A stretch of DNA of 64,000 nt, from assembly GCF_006517535.1 (NCBI RefSeq), contig NZ_VHQH01000036.1:202638-266637 (forward strand). Direction: 5' to 3'. The notes under the pieces were generated by a model, which worked only from the letters and a program-made list of their open reading frames with translations, was not told where the DNA came from and searched no databases. Of the stretch, positions 42,819 through 51,645 are shown piece after piece. Each line of letters opens with the position of its first letter. Position 1 is the first letter of the stretch. The translations under genes and the position numbers were made by a program. Source of the stretch: Schumannella sp. 10F1B-5-1. Its GTDB lineage: Bacteria > Actinomycetota > Actinomycetes > Actinomycetales > Microbacteriaceae.

Positions 42819-42914
42819 GGATCGGAGTCTAGGAATGCTCGGCCGGGAATCCGACGGGGGCCGCCCGGACGTTCCCTGCACGCCGGGGAATGCTCAGCTC
42901 GCGCGGGCGAACCC

Positions 42915-43325
42915 TCAGGAACCCTCGGCCATGCGCGCGCGGAAGCCGGCCTGGTTGTGGCGCGGCAGGGTGCCCGGCTCGCCGAACATCAGCACGACCT
43001 CGGCGGCCTCGTCGAAGGGGTTGTGCGCCGAATGCGGCACGCCCGCGCGCACATAGGCCGCGTCGCCCGTGCCGAGGTCGTGGCCGACGCCGTCGATGTC
43101 GACCTCGAGCCGGCCGCGCACGACGAGGTAGAGCTCGTCGAGGTCGCGGTCGGTCGACTCGTCGTGCCGGTGCTCGCCTTCCGATGCGCCGGGCTCGAAG
43201 CGCCAGATCTGCACGCTCGGGCCGAGTCGGTTCTCGTCGGGGAAGTACCAGTCGACGCCGACCGGCTGGCCGCCGTCGTGCAGGGGGTAGGCGGCGTGCA
43301 GCTCGCCGCGGCGCTGGATGCTCAC
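42915..43325 (-). CDS. Cupin-domain protein
   Basis: A 136-residue single-domain cupin. Conserved elements are GVDWYFPDEN, HRHDESTDRDLDELYLVVRG (His/His/Glu of cupin motif 1), GDAAYVRAGVPHSAHNPFDE (His of motif 2). The metal set seems complete, so it may be a small dioxygenase, isomerase or sugar epimerase-like enzyme. The GTG at 43325 has GGAG upstream; the frame extends further to 43421 but that leader is basic and not family-like. It stands 67 bases beyond the TetR gene on the same strand. Confidence 0.82.
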   Translation of the reverse strand: MSIQRRGELHAAYPLHDGGQPVGVDWYFPDENRLGPSVQIWRFEPGASEGEHRHDESTDRDLDELYLVVRGRLEVDIDGVGHDLGTGDAAYVRAGVPHSAHNPFDEAAEVVLMFGEPGTLPRHNQAGFRARMAEGS

Positions 43326-43392
43326 AGCGGGGTCTCCGATCGATCGCGTGTCCGGTGGTGAGGCGGTGCGGTGGTGAGGAGCGGATGCGGGG

Positions 43393-43905
43393 TCAGTGCG
43401 CGAGGCGCGCGACCAGCGCATCCATCATGGCGGCATCGACGCGCGCGAAGCCGCCGCCGCGCAATGCGCCGAAATAGAGGCCGTCGCTGACGAGCAGGAT
43501 GATCTCCGCCTGCACCGGGTCGTCGACCACGCGGATGATCAGGTCGTGCCAGCTCTGCTCGGCCCGGCGCAGCGCGGCCTCGGCCGAGCCGCCGCCGAGG
43601 CGGGCGAGCGCGACCATGACCCGGTCGAGCTCGTTGTCGGTGTCGATCGACGAGCGCAGGAAGCGCTCGACGACGCCGTCGGGCTGCGCCTCGAGCTCGC
43701 GGATGTAGTCGGCGGTGAGGGTGTCGAGGTGGATGCCGATGGCATCCACCAGCGCGGCCTTGCCGGCGAAGTGGTGCAGCAGCCCGCCCTTCGACATGCC
43801 GGCGCGGCGGGCGATCGCGTCGAGCGTGAAGCCGCCCTCGCCGGATTCGGTCAGCAGGGCGACGGCGGCGTCGATCAGGTCGTCGCGGTGGGAGTCCCGG
43901 GGCAC
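43393..43905 (-). CDS. TetR-family repressor of the second MFS gene
   Basis: A 170-residue protein with the TetR HTH at about residues 12-45 (LLTESGEGGFTLDAIARRAGMSKGGLLHHFAGKAALVDAIG). The C-terminal ligand-binding domain is helical (DELDRVMVALARLGGGSAEA). The start is GTG. It is divergent from a DHA2-type MFS gene with a 28-bp inverted repeat in between, the arrangement seen for SmvR/SmvA and similar biocide-efflux pairs. The inducer is unknown. Confidence 0.88.
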   Translation of the reverse strand: MPRDSHRDDLIDAAVALLTESGEGGFTLDAIARRAGMSKGGLLHHFAGKAALVDAIGIHLDTLTADYIRELEAQPDGVVERFLRSSIDTDNELDRVMVALARLGGGSAEAALRRAEQSWHDLIIRVVDDPVQAEIILLVSDGLYFGALRGGGFARVDAAMMDALVARLAH

Positions 43906-43924
43906 GCGACCATCCTACGCTGGC

Positions 43925-43952
43925 AAACTATACCGACCAGACGGTACAGTTT
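43925..43952. promoter_or_regulatory. TetR operator in the MFS promoter
   Basis: A 28-bp imperfect inverted repeat: AAACTATACCGACC is mirrored by AGACGGTACAGTTT (arms AAACTxTACCG). It lies between the divergent TetR and MFS genes, ending only four bases before the MFS ATG, so binding would block initiation directly. Confidence 0.75.
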
Positions 43953-43956
43953 CAGC

Positions 43957-45510
43957 ATGAGCACCACCGCACCGATCCACGTCGTCACGCCCGCCGACCC
44001 GGCCGACCCCGGCGACGCCCCGCGCACCGGTCGCCGCGGCTGGGCCGCGCTCGTCGTGCTCATGCTGCCGACGCTGCTCATCTCGATCGACAACACCGTG
44101 CTGAGCTTCGCGCTGCCGACCATCGCCCGCGACCTCGAGCCGACGGCGCAGGCGCAGTTGTGGATCGTCGACGCCTATCCGCTCGTGCTCGCCGGCCTGC
44201 TCATCGCCATGGGCAACCTCGGCGACCGCGTCGGCCGCCGCCGCATGCTGCTGATCGGCTCGAGCGGCTTCGCCGTCATCTCGGTGCTCGCCGCCTTCGC
44301 GCCGACCGCCGAGCTGCTCATCGCGGGCCGCATCCTGATGGGCCTCTTCGGCGCGATGATCATGCCGTCGACGCTGTCGATGCTGCGCTCGATCTTCCTG
44401 AACCGCGCCCAGCGCCGGCTCGCGATCGCGATCTGGGCCACCGGCTTCTCGCTCGGCTCGGCGATCGGCCCCATGGTCGGCGGTCTGCTGCTGCAGCACT
44501 TCTTCTGGGGCTCGGTGTTCCTCATCGCGGTGCCCGTGCTCATCCCGCTGCTCGTGCTCGCGCCCCTGCTGGTGCCCGAGAGCCGCGACCCGAACCCCGG
44601 CCCCGTGGATGCGATCGCCATCGCCCTCTCGGTGCTGACGATCGCCCCGCTGGTCGGCGCCGTGAAGACGCTCGCGACCGGGGGAGCGCCCTGGCTCGTG
44701 GCGCTGCTCGCGGTCGTCGGCGTGGTCAGCGGAGTGCTGCTGGTGCGCCGTCTGCTCGGCAGCCGGGCGCCGATGCTCGACGTGCGGCTGTTCCGCCGCG
44801 GCGCGTTCTCGGGCGCGATCCTCATCAACCTGGCGTCGGTCATCGCACTCGTCGGGCTGCTGTTCTTCGTGACCCAGCACCTGCAGCTCGTGGTGGGGCT
44901 CGACGCCTTCAGCTCGGCGCTCGTGCTCGCGCCCGGCGTGCTCGCGCTGATCGTGTTCAGCTTCGTCGCCGTGCGGCTGGTGAAGCGCATCCGCCCCGGC
45001 TACGTCATCGCGGCGTCGGTGCTGGCCGCCGGGCTCGGCTATCTCACGCTCGGCCTCGGCGGCTCGGGCGTGAGCGTGCTGCAGATCGCGATCGCCTTCG
45101 TGCTCGTCGGCGCCGGCATCGGCGCGGCCGAGACGCTGTCGAACGACCTCGTGATCGCGAGCGCCCCGGCCGACAAGGCGGGCGCGGCGGCGGGAGTCTC
45201 CGAGACGGCGTACGAGCTGGGTGCCGTGCTGGGCACGACGATCCTCGGCGGGCTCGTGACCGCGCTCTACCGCGCCAACCTCGAACTGCCCGACGGCCTC
45301 GGGGCGGCCCAGGCCGGGTCGGCGCGCGAGACGCTGGGCGGGGCCATCCACGTCGCCGACGGCCTGCCGGCCGAGCTGGGGCATGCGCTGCGCGAGGCCG
45401 CTCGCGCCGCCTTCGATCTCGGGGTCATGTCGACGGCGTTCGCCGGGGCCGCGCTCATGCTGCTGGCCGCGACGCTCGCGCTCGTGACGCTGCGCCGCGC
45501 CCGCGCCTGA
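43957..45510 (+). CDS. MFS transporter, 14-helix DHA2 (SmvA/QacA-like) type
   Basis: A 517-residue efflux protein. Characteristic segments are SIDNTVLSFALPTIARDLEP (motif D1 and first helix, about residues 46-65), GNLGDRVGRRRMLLIG (motif A, about 87-102), and the motif C-like ATGFSLGSAIGPMVGGLLLQHFFWG (about 163-187), typical of the QacA/SmvA/EmrB group exporting quaternary ammonium compounds, dyes or drugs. About 14 hydrophobic helices are countable. The ATG at 43957 lies just after the operator, so the mRNA leader must be very short. Repressed by the TetR protein encoded divergently, by inference. Confidence 0.9.
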   Translation: MSTTAPIHVVTPADPADPGDAPRTGRRGWAALVVLMLPTLLISIDNTVLSFALPTIARDLEPTAQAQLWIVDAYPLVLAGLLIAMGNLGDRVGRRRMLLIGSSGFAVISVLAAFAPTAELLIAGRILMGLFGAMIMPSTLSMLRSIFLNRAQRRLAIAIWATGFSLGSAIGPMVGGLLLQHFFWGSVFLIAVPVLIPLLVLAPLLVPESRDPNPGPVDAIAIALSVLTIAPLVGAVKTLATGGAPWLVALLAVVGVVSGVLLVRRLLGSRAPMLDVRLFRRGAFSGAILINLASVIALVGLLFFVTQHLQLVVGLDAFSSALVLAPGVLALIVFSFVAVRLVKRIRPGYVIAASVLAAGLGYLTLGLGGSGVSVLQIAIAFVLVGAGIGAAETLSNDLVIASAPADKAGAAAGVSETAYELGAVLGTTILGGLVTALYRANLELPDGLGAAQAGSARETLGGAIHVADGLPAELGHALREAARAAFDLGVMSTAFAGAALMLLAATLALVTLRRARA

Positions 45511-45534
45511 CGATGAGGGGCCCGACGCGCATCC

Positions 45535-45551
45535 TGCGCGCCGGGCCCCTC
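45535..45551. terminator. Hairpin between the MFS and convergent aldehyde dehydrogenase genes
   Basis: GAGGGGCCCG pairs with CGGGCCCCTC, and an inner GCGCA/TGCGC pair extends the stem. It lies between the stops of the two convergent genes. Coordinates given cover the arm starts; the full structure runs from 45535 to 45551. Confidence 0.6.
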
Positions 45552-45569
45552 GGGTGTCAGAGCCTCAGC

Positions 45570-46937
45570 TCACTCCGGCAGGCGGATCATCTTGCGGTTG
45601 AGGAACTCGCCGATGCCCACCGCGCCGAGCTCGCGGCCCGTGCCGGACTGCTTCACGCCGCCGAAGGGCAGCTCGGCCGCCTCGGCGCCGACGACGTTGA
45701 TGAACACCATGCCCGACTCGATGCGATCGGCGACGCGCAGCGCCTGCTCCTCGTCGGGGGTGAAGACGTAGGAGCCCAGCCCGAAGTCGGTTCCGTTCGC
45801 GACCTCGATCGCCTCGTCCTCCGAGTGCACGCGGTAGAGCGACGCGACCGGTCCGAAGAACTCCTCGCCGAAGGCGGGGTTGGCGCGGTCGATGTCGGCC
45901 AGCACGCCCGGGAAGAACTGGGTGCCCTGGCGCGGCTGCGGCTCGAGCAGCGCGGTGGCGCCGTTCTCGATCGCCCGCTTGACCTGGCCGTCGAGGCGCT
46001 CGGCGGCGGCCTCCGACGAGAGCGGTCCGAGCTCGGTGTCGTCGGAGGTCGGGTCGCCGGGGGCGATCTGCCCGATCGCGGCCGTGAACTTCTCGGCGAA
46101 GGCGTCGTAGAGCGAGTCGATCACGATGAAGCGCTTGGCCGCGTTGCACGACTGGCCGCCGTTGTCGAGGCGACCGGCGACGGCGGCCTCGACCGTGGCA
46201 TCCAGGTCGTCGCTGCCGAGCACGATGAACGGGTCGGAGCCGCCGAGCTCGAGCGCGACCTTCTTGAGGTGGCGGCCCGCGATCTCGGCGACGGCCGCGC
46301 CGGCGCGCTCGGAGCCGGTCAGCGAGACGCCGCGCACACGGCGGTCGGCGATGATCGGCTCGATCTGGTCGGTCGACGCGAAGATGTTGACGTAGGCGTT
46401 CACCGGGATGCCGGCCTCGTGGAAGATCTGCTCCTGCACGAGCGCCGAGTCGGGGCACTGCGGGGCGTGCTTGAGCAGGATCGGGTTGCCCACGATCAGG
46501 TTCGGTCCGGCGAAGCGGGCGACCTGGTAGTAGGGGAAGTTCCACGGCATGATGCCGAGCAGCGGCCCGAGCGGGGCCTTGCGCAGCAGGGCTCGGCCGC
46601 CCTCGACCGCGATCGGCTCGTCGGCGAGCAGCGCCTCGGCGTTGTCGGCGTAGTACTGGTAGATCGCCGCGGCGAACTCGACCTCGCCGACCGCCTGCGG
46701 GCGGGGCTTGCCCATCTCGCGGGTGATGATCGCGGCGAGCTCGTCGACGCGGGCCAGGTGGATCTCGGCCACCTTCGCGATCGCGGCGGCGCGGTCGGCG
46801 ACGGTGGTCTCGCGCGCCCAGCTGTGCCAGGCGTCATCCACCTTCGCGATCGCGGCCTGCACCTCCTGGTCGCTCGCGAAGGGCACCTCGGTGCCGGTCT
46901 GCCCGGTGAAGGGGTCGACGACGGTGAATCCGGTCAC
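45570..46937 (-). CDS. NAD(P)-dependent succinate-semialdehyde dehydrogenase-type ALDH
   Basis: A 455-residue aldehyde dehydrogenase. The catalytic residues are Glu in LELGGSDP (about residue 228) and Cys in GGQSCNAAKR (about 262), with the cofactor segment PWNFPYYQVARF (about 130). The GVKQSGTGRELG stretch near the end is typical of SSADH-like enzymes (GabD2). The GTG at 46937 has AAGGAGAG upstream; an in-frame start at 46970 is less likely. It lies 34 bases after gabD in a three-gene cluster. Both would oxidise succinate semialdehyde to succinate, or this one may take a related semialdehyde. Confidence 0.88.
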   Translation of the reverse strand: MTGFTVVDPFTGQTGTEVPFASDQEVQAAIAKVDDAWHSWARETTVADRAAAIAKVAEIHLARVDELAAIITREMGKPRPQAVGEVEFAAAIYQYYADNAEALLADEPIAVEGGRALLRKAPLGPLLGIMPWNFPYYQVARFAGPNLIVGNPILLKHAPQCPDSALVQEQIFHEAGIPVNAYVNIFASTDQIEPIIADRRVRGVSLTGSERAGAAVAEIAGRHLKKVALELGGSDPFIVLGSDDLDATVEAAVAGRLDNGGQSCNAAKRFIVIDSLYDAFAEKFTAAIGQIAPGDPTSDDTELGPLSSEAAAERLDGQVKRAIENGATALLEPQPRQGTQFFPGVLADIDRANPAFGEEFFGPVASLYRVHSEDEAIEVANGTDFGLGSYVFTPDEEQALRVADRIESGMVFINVVGAEAAELPFGGVKQSGTGRELGAVGIGEFLNRKMIRLPE

Positions 46938-46970
46938 GTTCTCTCCTTGCGCTGGTGGTAGGTGGTGCAC

Positions 46971-48434
46971 TCAGGATGCGGGGATCAGCGTGTACTTCGT
47001 CTCGAGGTACTCGTGGATGCCCTCGGCGCCGCCCTCGCGGCCCATGCCCGACTGCTTGACGCCGCCGAAGGGCGCCGAGGCGTTCGAGACGAGGCCCGTG
47101 TTGAGACCCATCATGCCGGTGTCGATGCTGGCGATGAGGCGGTGGCCGCGCGCGACGTCCTGCGTGAAGGCGTAGCCGACGAGGCCGTACTCGGTGCTGT
47201 TGGCGATGCGCACCGCCTCGTCCTCGTCGCGGAAGGTGATGATGCCGAGCAGCGGGGCGAAGATCTCCTCGGTCAGCATGCGGGCGTCCTTCGCGAGGCC
47301 CGTCACGACGGTCGGCTCGAAGAAGGTGCCCTCGCCCTCGACGGCCTTGCCGCCGGTGAGCACGGTGGCTCCCTTGGCGACCGCGTCGTCGATCAGCTCG
47401 GCGCTGTTCTTCACGGCCTTGTCGTCGATCAGGGGTCCGATGTTGACGCCGTCCTCGGTGCCGCGGCCGACCTTCATGGCGGCGACGCGGTCGCGCAGGC
47501 GCGTGGCGAACTCGTCGGCGACCGACTCGTGCACGATGAAGCGGTTCGCGGCCGTGCAGGCCTGGCCGATGTTGCGGAACTTCGCGAGCAGGGCGCCCTC
47601 GACCGCCTTGTCGAGATCCGCATCCTCGAACACCAGGAACGGGGCGTTGCCGCCGAGCTCCATCGAGGTGCGCAGCACGTTGTCGGCGGCCTGCTTGAGC
47701 AGCTGCACGCCGACCGGGGTCGAGCCGGTGAAGCTGAGCTTGCGCAGACGCGGGTCGGCGATGATCGGCGCCGAGATCTCGCGCGAGCGGTCGCTCGAGA
47801 TGACGTTGACGACGCCCGCGGGCACGCCGGCGTCGATCAGCAGCTGCGCGAACAGCTGCGTGGTCAGCGGGGTCAGCGCGGCGGGCTTGATGACGACCGT
47901 GCAGCCGGCGGCGAGGGCCGGGGCGATCTTGCGCGTCGCCATCGCGAGCGGGAAGTTCCACGGCGTGATGAGGAACGCGGGACCGACCGGGCGGTGCGAC
48001 ACGACGGTGGTGCCGGTGCCCTCGGGGTTGAGGCCGTAGCGGCCCGTGATGCGCACGGCCTCCTCGCTGAACCAGCGCAGGAACTCGCCGCCGTAGGTGA
48101 CCTCGCCGTCGGCCTCGGCCAGCGGCTTGCCCATCTCGAGCGTCATGACGAGCGCGAAGTCGGCGCGGCGCTCCTGCAGCAGCTCCCACGCCTTGCGCAG
48201 GATCTCGCCGCGCTTGCGGGGTGCCGTGGCGGCCCATGCGTCCTGAGCGGCGACCGCCGCATTCAGGGCTCGGATGCCGTCGGCGGCCGTCGCGGCCTGC
48301 AGCTCGGCGAGCACCTCGTTCGTCGCCGGGTCGTGCACGGCGAAGGTGCGGCCTTCGCTCGAGTCGACCCACTCGCCGCCGATGAGGAGGCCGGTGGGGA
48401 TGCTGTCGATGAGCTGGCGCTCGCGGTCGTTCAC
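46971..48434 (-). CDS. gabD: NAD(P)-dependent succinate-semialdehyde dehydrogenase
   Basis: A 487-residue ALDH of the GabD class. Markers are IGGEWVDSSEGRTFAVHDPATNEVL (N-terminus), TPWNFPLAMATRKIAPALAAGC, the general-base Glu in MELGGNAPF (about residue 260) and nucleophilic Cys in GQACTAANRF (about 293), then the C-terminal GVKQSGMGREGGAEGIHEYLETKY. It oxidises succinate semialdehyde from GABA transamination to succinate, feeding the TCA cycle. It shares the direction of gabT upstream (46-base gap) and of the second ALDH downstream. Confidence 0.93.
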   Translation of the reverse strand: MNDRERQLIDSIPTGLLIGGEWVDSSEGRTFAVHDPATNEVLAELQAATAADGIRALNAAVAAQDAWAATAPRKRGEILRKAWELLQERRADFALVMTLEMGKPLAEADGEVTYGGEFLRWFSEEAVRITGRYGLNPEGTGTTVVSHRPVGPAFLITPWNFPLAMATRKIAPALAAGCTVVIKPAALTPLTTQLFAQLLIDAGVPAGVVNVISSDRSREISAPIIADPRLRKLSFTGSTPVGVQLLKQAADNVLRTSMELGGNAPFLVFEDADLDKAVEGALLAKFRNIGQACTAANRFIVHESVADEFATRLRDRVAAMKVGRGTEDGVNIGPLIDDKAVKNSAELIDDAVAKGATVLTGGKAVEGEGTFFEPTVVTGLAKDARMLTEEIFAPLLGIITFRDEDEAVRIANSTEYGLVGYAFTQDVARGHRLIASIDTGMMGLNTGLVSNASAPFGGVKQSGMGREGGAEGIHEYLETKYTLIPAS

Positions 48435-48480
48435 GTCGATGTGCTCCTTCGGGAGAGGTGGATGAAGAGGGATGCGGTCG

Positions 48481-49833
48481 TCAGGCCCGTGCGAGCGCCG
48501 CGATCACGACGTCGAGGCCCTCGCCGAGCAGCTCGTCGCTGATCGCGAGCGACGGCAGGAAGCGCACGACGTTGCCGTAGGTGCCGCAGGTGAGCAGCAC
48601 GACGCCGTCGGCGTGGGCGGCGGCCGCGACGCGAGAGGTGAGGCCCGCATCCGGCTCGCCCGTGGCGGGGTCGACGAGCTCGATCGCCATCATGGCGCCG
48701 CGTCCGCGCACCTCGGCGATGCGCGGGTCGGCGGCGGCCGCGAACTTCTCGCGGATGATCTCCTCGATGCGGCGGGCGCGGGCGAGCAGGTCGCCCTGCT
48801 CGTAGAGCTCGATCGCGGCGAGGGCCGCGGCGCAGGCGAGCGGGTTGCCGGTGTAGGTGCCGCCCAGGCCGCCCGCGTGCGGCGCATCCATGATCTCGGC
48901 GCGGCCGGTGATCGCCGAGAGCGGCAGGCCGCCCGCGATGCCCTTCGCCGTGACGACCAGGTCGGGCACGATGCCCTCGTGCTCGCTGGCGAACATGTCG
49001 CCCGTGCGGCCGAAGCCCGACTGCACCTCGTCGGCGATGAAGACGACGTCGTTGGCGTTCGCCCACGCGACGAGCGCCGGAAGGAAACCCTCGGCCGGCA
49101 CGATGAAGCCGCCCTCGCCGAGGATGGGCTCGATGATGATGGCGGCCAGGTTGGCGGCGCCGATCTGCTTCTCGATCTGCGTGATCGCGATCTTCGCCGC
49201 CTCGGCGCCGGTCAGGCCGCCATCGCGCAGCGGGTAGCTGAGCGGGGCGCGGTAGACCTCGGGTGCGAAGGGGCCGAAGCCGCTCTTGTAGGGCATCGAC
49301 TTGGCGGTGAGCGCCATCGTCAGGTTCGTGCGGCCGTGGTAGGCGTGGTCGAAGGCGACGACGGCCTGCTTGCCGGTGTACGAGCGGGCGACCTTGATCG
49401 CGTTCTCGACGGCCTCGGCGCCGGAGTTGAAGAGCGCGCTGCGCTTGGCGTGGTCGCCGGGGGTGAGGCGGTTGAGCGCCTCGGCGACCTCGACGTAGCC
49501 CTCGTAGCCGGTGATCGTGAAGCAGGTGTGGGTGAAGGCGTTGACCTGCGCGGTCACGGCCGCGGCGACCTCGGGGGCGGAGTTGCCGACGGTCGTGACG
49601 GCGATGCCCGAGCCGAGGTCGATGAGCGAGTTGCCGTCGGCGTCGACCACGACGCCGCCGCCGGCGGCCGTGATGTAGACGGGCAGCGTGACCCCGACGC
49701 CGTTCGCGACGGCGGCCTGCTTGCGGGCGTGGATCTCGCGCGAGCGAGGACCGGGGATCTCGGTGACGAGACGGCGCTCCTGGGGGAGTCCGGGGCCTCC
49801 GACGGTGGATGCGGTGGTGTCGACGAGCGTCAT
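48481..49833 (-). CDS. gabT: 4-aminobutyrate--2-oxoglutarate transaminase
   Basis: A 450-residue class III PLP aminotransferase. The PLP pocket shows NSGAEAVENAIKVARSYTGK (about residues 105-124), an aromatic-containing FDHAYHGRTN, the Asp in IADEVQSGFGRTG, and the Schiff-base Lys in VTAKGIAGGLP (about 289). These and the length match GabT. The enzyme moves the GABA amino group to 2-oxoglutarate, giving succinate semialdehyde for the dehydrogenases downstream. The ATG at 49833 has GAGGAAGG upstream. It is divergent from the PucR-type regulator, with a clear inverted repeat between. Confidence 0.93.
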   Translation of the reverse strand: MTLVDTTASTVGGPGLPQERRLVTEIPGPRSREIHARKQAAVANGVGVTLPVYITAAGGGVVVDADGNSLIDLGSGIAVTTVGNSAPEVAAAVTAQVNAFTHTCFTITGYEGYVEVAEALNRLTPGDHAKRSALFNSGAEAVENAIKVARSYTGKQAVVAFDHAYHGRTNLTMALTAKSMPYKSGFGPFAPEVYRAPLSYPLRDGGLTGAEAAKIAITQIEKQIGAANLAAIIIEPILGEGGFIVPAEGFLPALVAWANANDVVFIADEVQSGFGRTGDMFASEHEGIVPDLVVTAKGIAGGLPLSAITGRAEIMDAPHAGGLGGTYTGNPLACAAALAAIELYEQGDLLARARRIEEIIREKFAAAADPRIAEVRGRGAMMAIELVDPATGEPDAGLTSRVAAAAHADGVVLLTCGTYGNVVRFLPSLAISDELLGEGLDVVIAALARA

Positions 49834-49902
49834 GCGCGGGCCTTCCTCGGGGTGGTGTTGCTGTCACGCTAGGCCGCGCCCGCCGGGGATGCGATGGACG
49901 AC

Positions 49903-49930
49903 TCGGCAGATTCACCGCATCCTCTGCCGA
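49903..49930. promoter_or_regulatory. Inverted repeat between gabT and its regulator
   Basis: TCGGCAGA and TCTGCCGA are perfect inverted copies separated by 12 bases, with a third CGGCAG half-site three bases further on (49933-49938). The position between the divergent gabT and PucR-type genes suggests a binding site of that regulator, controlling both directions. Confidence 0.65.
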
Positions 49931-49958
49931 AACGGCAGGCTGGGGCTACAGTGTGCCC

Positions 49959-51479
49959 ATGCCGGTGACCATCGACGATCTGCTGCGCGAACGCGATCTC
50001 GGTCTCACCGCGCTCGTGCGCGGTGTCGAGCCGGCCGAGGGCGTCGGCTGGGCCTCGAGCAGCGACCTCGCCGACCCGACGCCCTTCCTGGCCGGACGCC
50101 AGCTCGTGCTCACGACCGGCAGCCAGTTCGCGGGCGACGCGGTCGACGACGACGCCTACTCCGCCTATGTCGCGCGCCTCGCCGACGTCGGCGTCGTCGG
50201 CATCGGCTTCGGCACCGAGGTCGTGCGCGAGGGCACGCCCGAAGGACTCGTGGCCGCCTGCCGCGCGCACGGGCTCACCCTGCTCGAGGTGCCGTATCGC
50301 ACGCCGTTCCTCGCTGTGATCCGCTTCGTCGCGGCGCGCATCGAGCGCGAGGCGCGCGCCCGCGACGAATGGGCGCTCGCGGCGCAGCGGGCGATCTCGG
50401 GCGCCGCGCTCGGCGTGGGCGGGGCGGCGGCCGCGCTCGACGAGCTGGCGCGGCGGCTCGAGGCGCGCATCCTGTTCTACGACGAGTCCGGGGCCGTGCG
50501 CTCCCGCCACCCGCGGTCGGAGGAGCCGCGCGGCGACGCCGCCGCCGCTCTCGAGACGTCGGTCGGCGCCGAGGCGGCCCGGCTGCTGGCCGCGGGCCGT
50601 CGCGCGGGCAGCGAGCTCGACGTCGGCGACCGGCACGTCTGGTTCCAGACCCTCGGCGCCGGCGGGCGGCTCGACGGCGTGCTCGCCGGGGTCGCGGCGA
50701 CCGCGCCCGATCGCTCGGGCCGGGCCGTCGTCGCCGGGGCGGTCGCGCTCACCGAGGTCTCGGCGGGGGCGGCACGCGAGGCCGTGCGCCTGGCGCGGGC
50801 CGTGCGCCGCCGTGCGCTGTCGGCGCTGCTCGCCGGTCGGCGCGACGACGCCGTCGAGCTGCTGGCCGAGCTCGGCGCCACGGTGCCCGCGGGCGCCGTC
50901 ACCGTCGTGGTCGCCCGGCTCGCCGCCGACCCGGCGCGCACGCCTCGGCTCGATCGCGCCTTCGCCGCGCTCGGCGACGCGCTCGCGGCCGAGATCGACG
51001 GACGCCTCGTGCTGGTGGCCGAGCGGCTGCGCGCCGAGGCGCTGGCCGAGCGTCTGGCCGAGCTCGGGGCTGCGGTCGGCACGGCCGCCCAGCTCGGCGT
51101 CGATGCTCTCGAAGCCGGCGCCGCGCGGGCGGGGTCAGCGGCGCGGCGCGCGGCCGCCGGTCAGATCGTCGACTGGGGCGGGCTGCCGGCCGAGCCGCTC
51201 GGGCTCGCGATCGCCGGCGGCGGTCTGCGCGAGCTCGCGGCGGCGCGCCTCGGGCCGCTCGAAGACGATCCGGCGGCGGCTGAGCTGCTGCGCTGCGCGC
51301 GCGTCTGGCTGGAGCACAACGGCGCGTGGGATGCGGCGGCGCGCGAGCTCGGCATCCACCGGCACAGCCTGCGCGATCGCATCACCAAGCTCGAGCAGCG
51401 GCTCGGGGTCGACCTGGCGCGCTTCGACGCGCGGGCCGAGCTGTGGATGCTGCTGCGGGCGCGGGAGGCGGCTCAGTAG
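49959..51479 (+). CDS. PucR/CdaR-family regulator of GABA catabolism
   Basis: A 506-residue regulator. The N-terminal PucR domain (about 1-125) reads LTALVRGVEPAEGVGWASSSDLADPTPFLAGRQLVLTTGSQF. A GGDEF-like central region is replaced by an Ala/Arg-rich helical section. The C-terminal HTH_30 domain (about 445-500) contains WLEHNGAWDAAARELGIHRHSLRDRITKLEQRLGVDLA. Such activators occur beside gabTD in actinobacteria, supporting activation of the cluster by GABA or succinate semialdehyde. The ATG at 49959 is chosen because the PucR domain starts there; the frame extends upstream into the operator region. Confidence 0.87.
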   Translation: MPVTIDDLLRERDLGLTALVRGVEPAEGVGWASSSDLADPTPFLAGRQLVLTTGSQFAGDAVDDDAYSAYVARLADVGVVGIGFGTEVVREGTPEGLVAACRAHGLTLLEVPYRTPFLAVIRFVAARIEREARARDEWALAAQRAISGAALGVGGAAAALDELARRLEARILFYDESGAVRSRHPRSEEPRGDAAAALETSVGAEAARLLAAGRRAGSELDVGDRHVWFQTLGAGGRLDGVLAGVAATAPDRSGRAVVAGAVALTEVSAGAAREAVRLARAVRRRALSALLAGRRDDAVELLAELGATVPAGAVTVVVARLAADPARTPRLDRAFAALGDALAAEIDGRLVLVAERLRAEALAERLAELGAAVGTAAQLGVDALEAGAARAGSAARRAAAGQIVDWGGLPAEPLGLAIAGGGLRELAAARLGPLEDDPAAAELLRCARVWLEHNGAWDAAARELGIHRHSLRDRITKLEQRLGVDLARFDARAELWMLLRAREAAQ

Positions 51480-51571
51480 CCGTCGCGCGCGAGGGCGACC
51501 ATGGCGCGGATCGCGCCGATCGCCGTCAGCAGGGTGGCGACGCCGATGATGCCGGCCAGCACGTGGACCAT
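51473..51571 (-). CDS. Small single-helix membrane protein (32 residues)
   Basis: From the ATG at 51571 a 32-codon frame encodes one hydrophobic helix (VLAGIIGVATLLTAIGAI) and a short polar end. A strong AGGAGGT lies 5 bases upstream, which is the best argument that it is real. The 3' end overlaps the end of the regulator gene on the other strand by 7 bases. No family is known to me; the size suggests a helper of a larger membrane protein, but that is speculation. Confidence 0.5.
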   Translation of the reverse strand: MVHVLAGIIGVATLLTAIGAIRAMVALARDGY

Positions 51572-51645
51572 GAGGACCTCCTGGTTCGCGGGCCGCGCGG
51601 GTTCGCGGCAGCACGATCCCAGATTACCGGGCGCCGGGGCGTCGG

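Noticed and set aside
40921-43056. A 711-codon plus-strand frame opposite the giant membrane protein
   Set aside because: Its translation is Arg/Gly/Glu-rich without domains, typical of the antisense of a high-GC gene.
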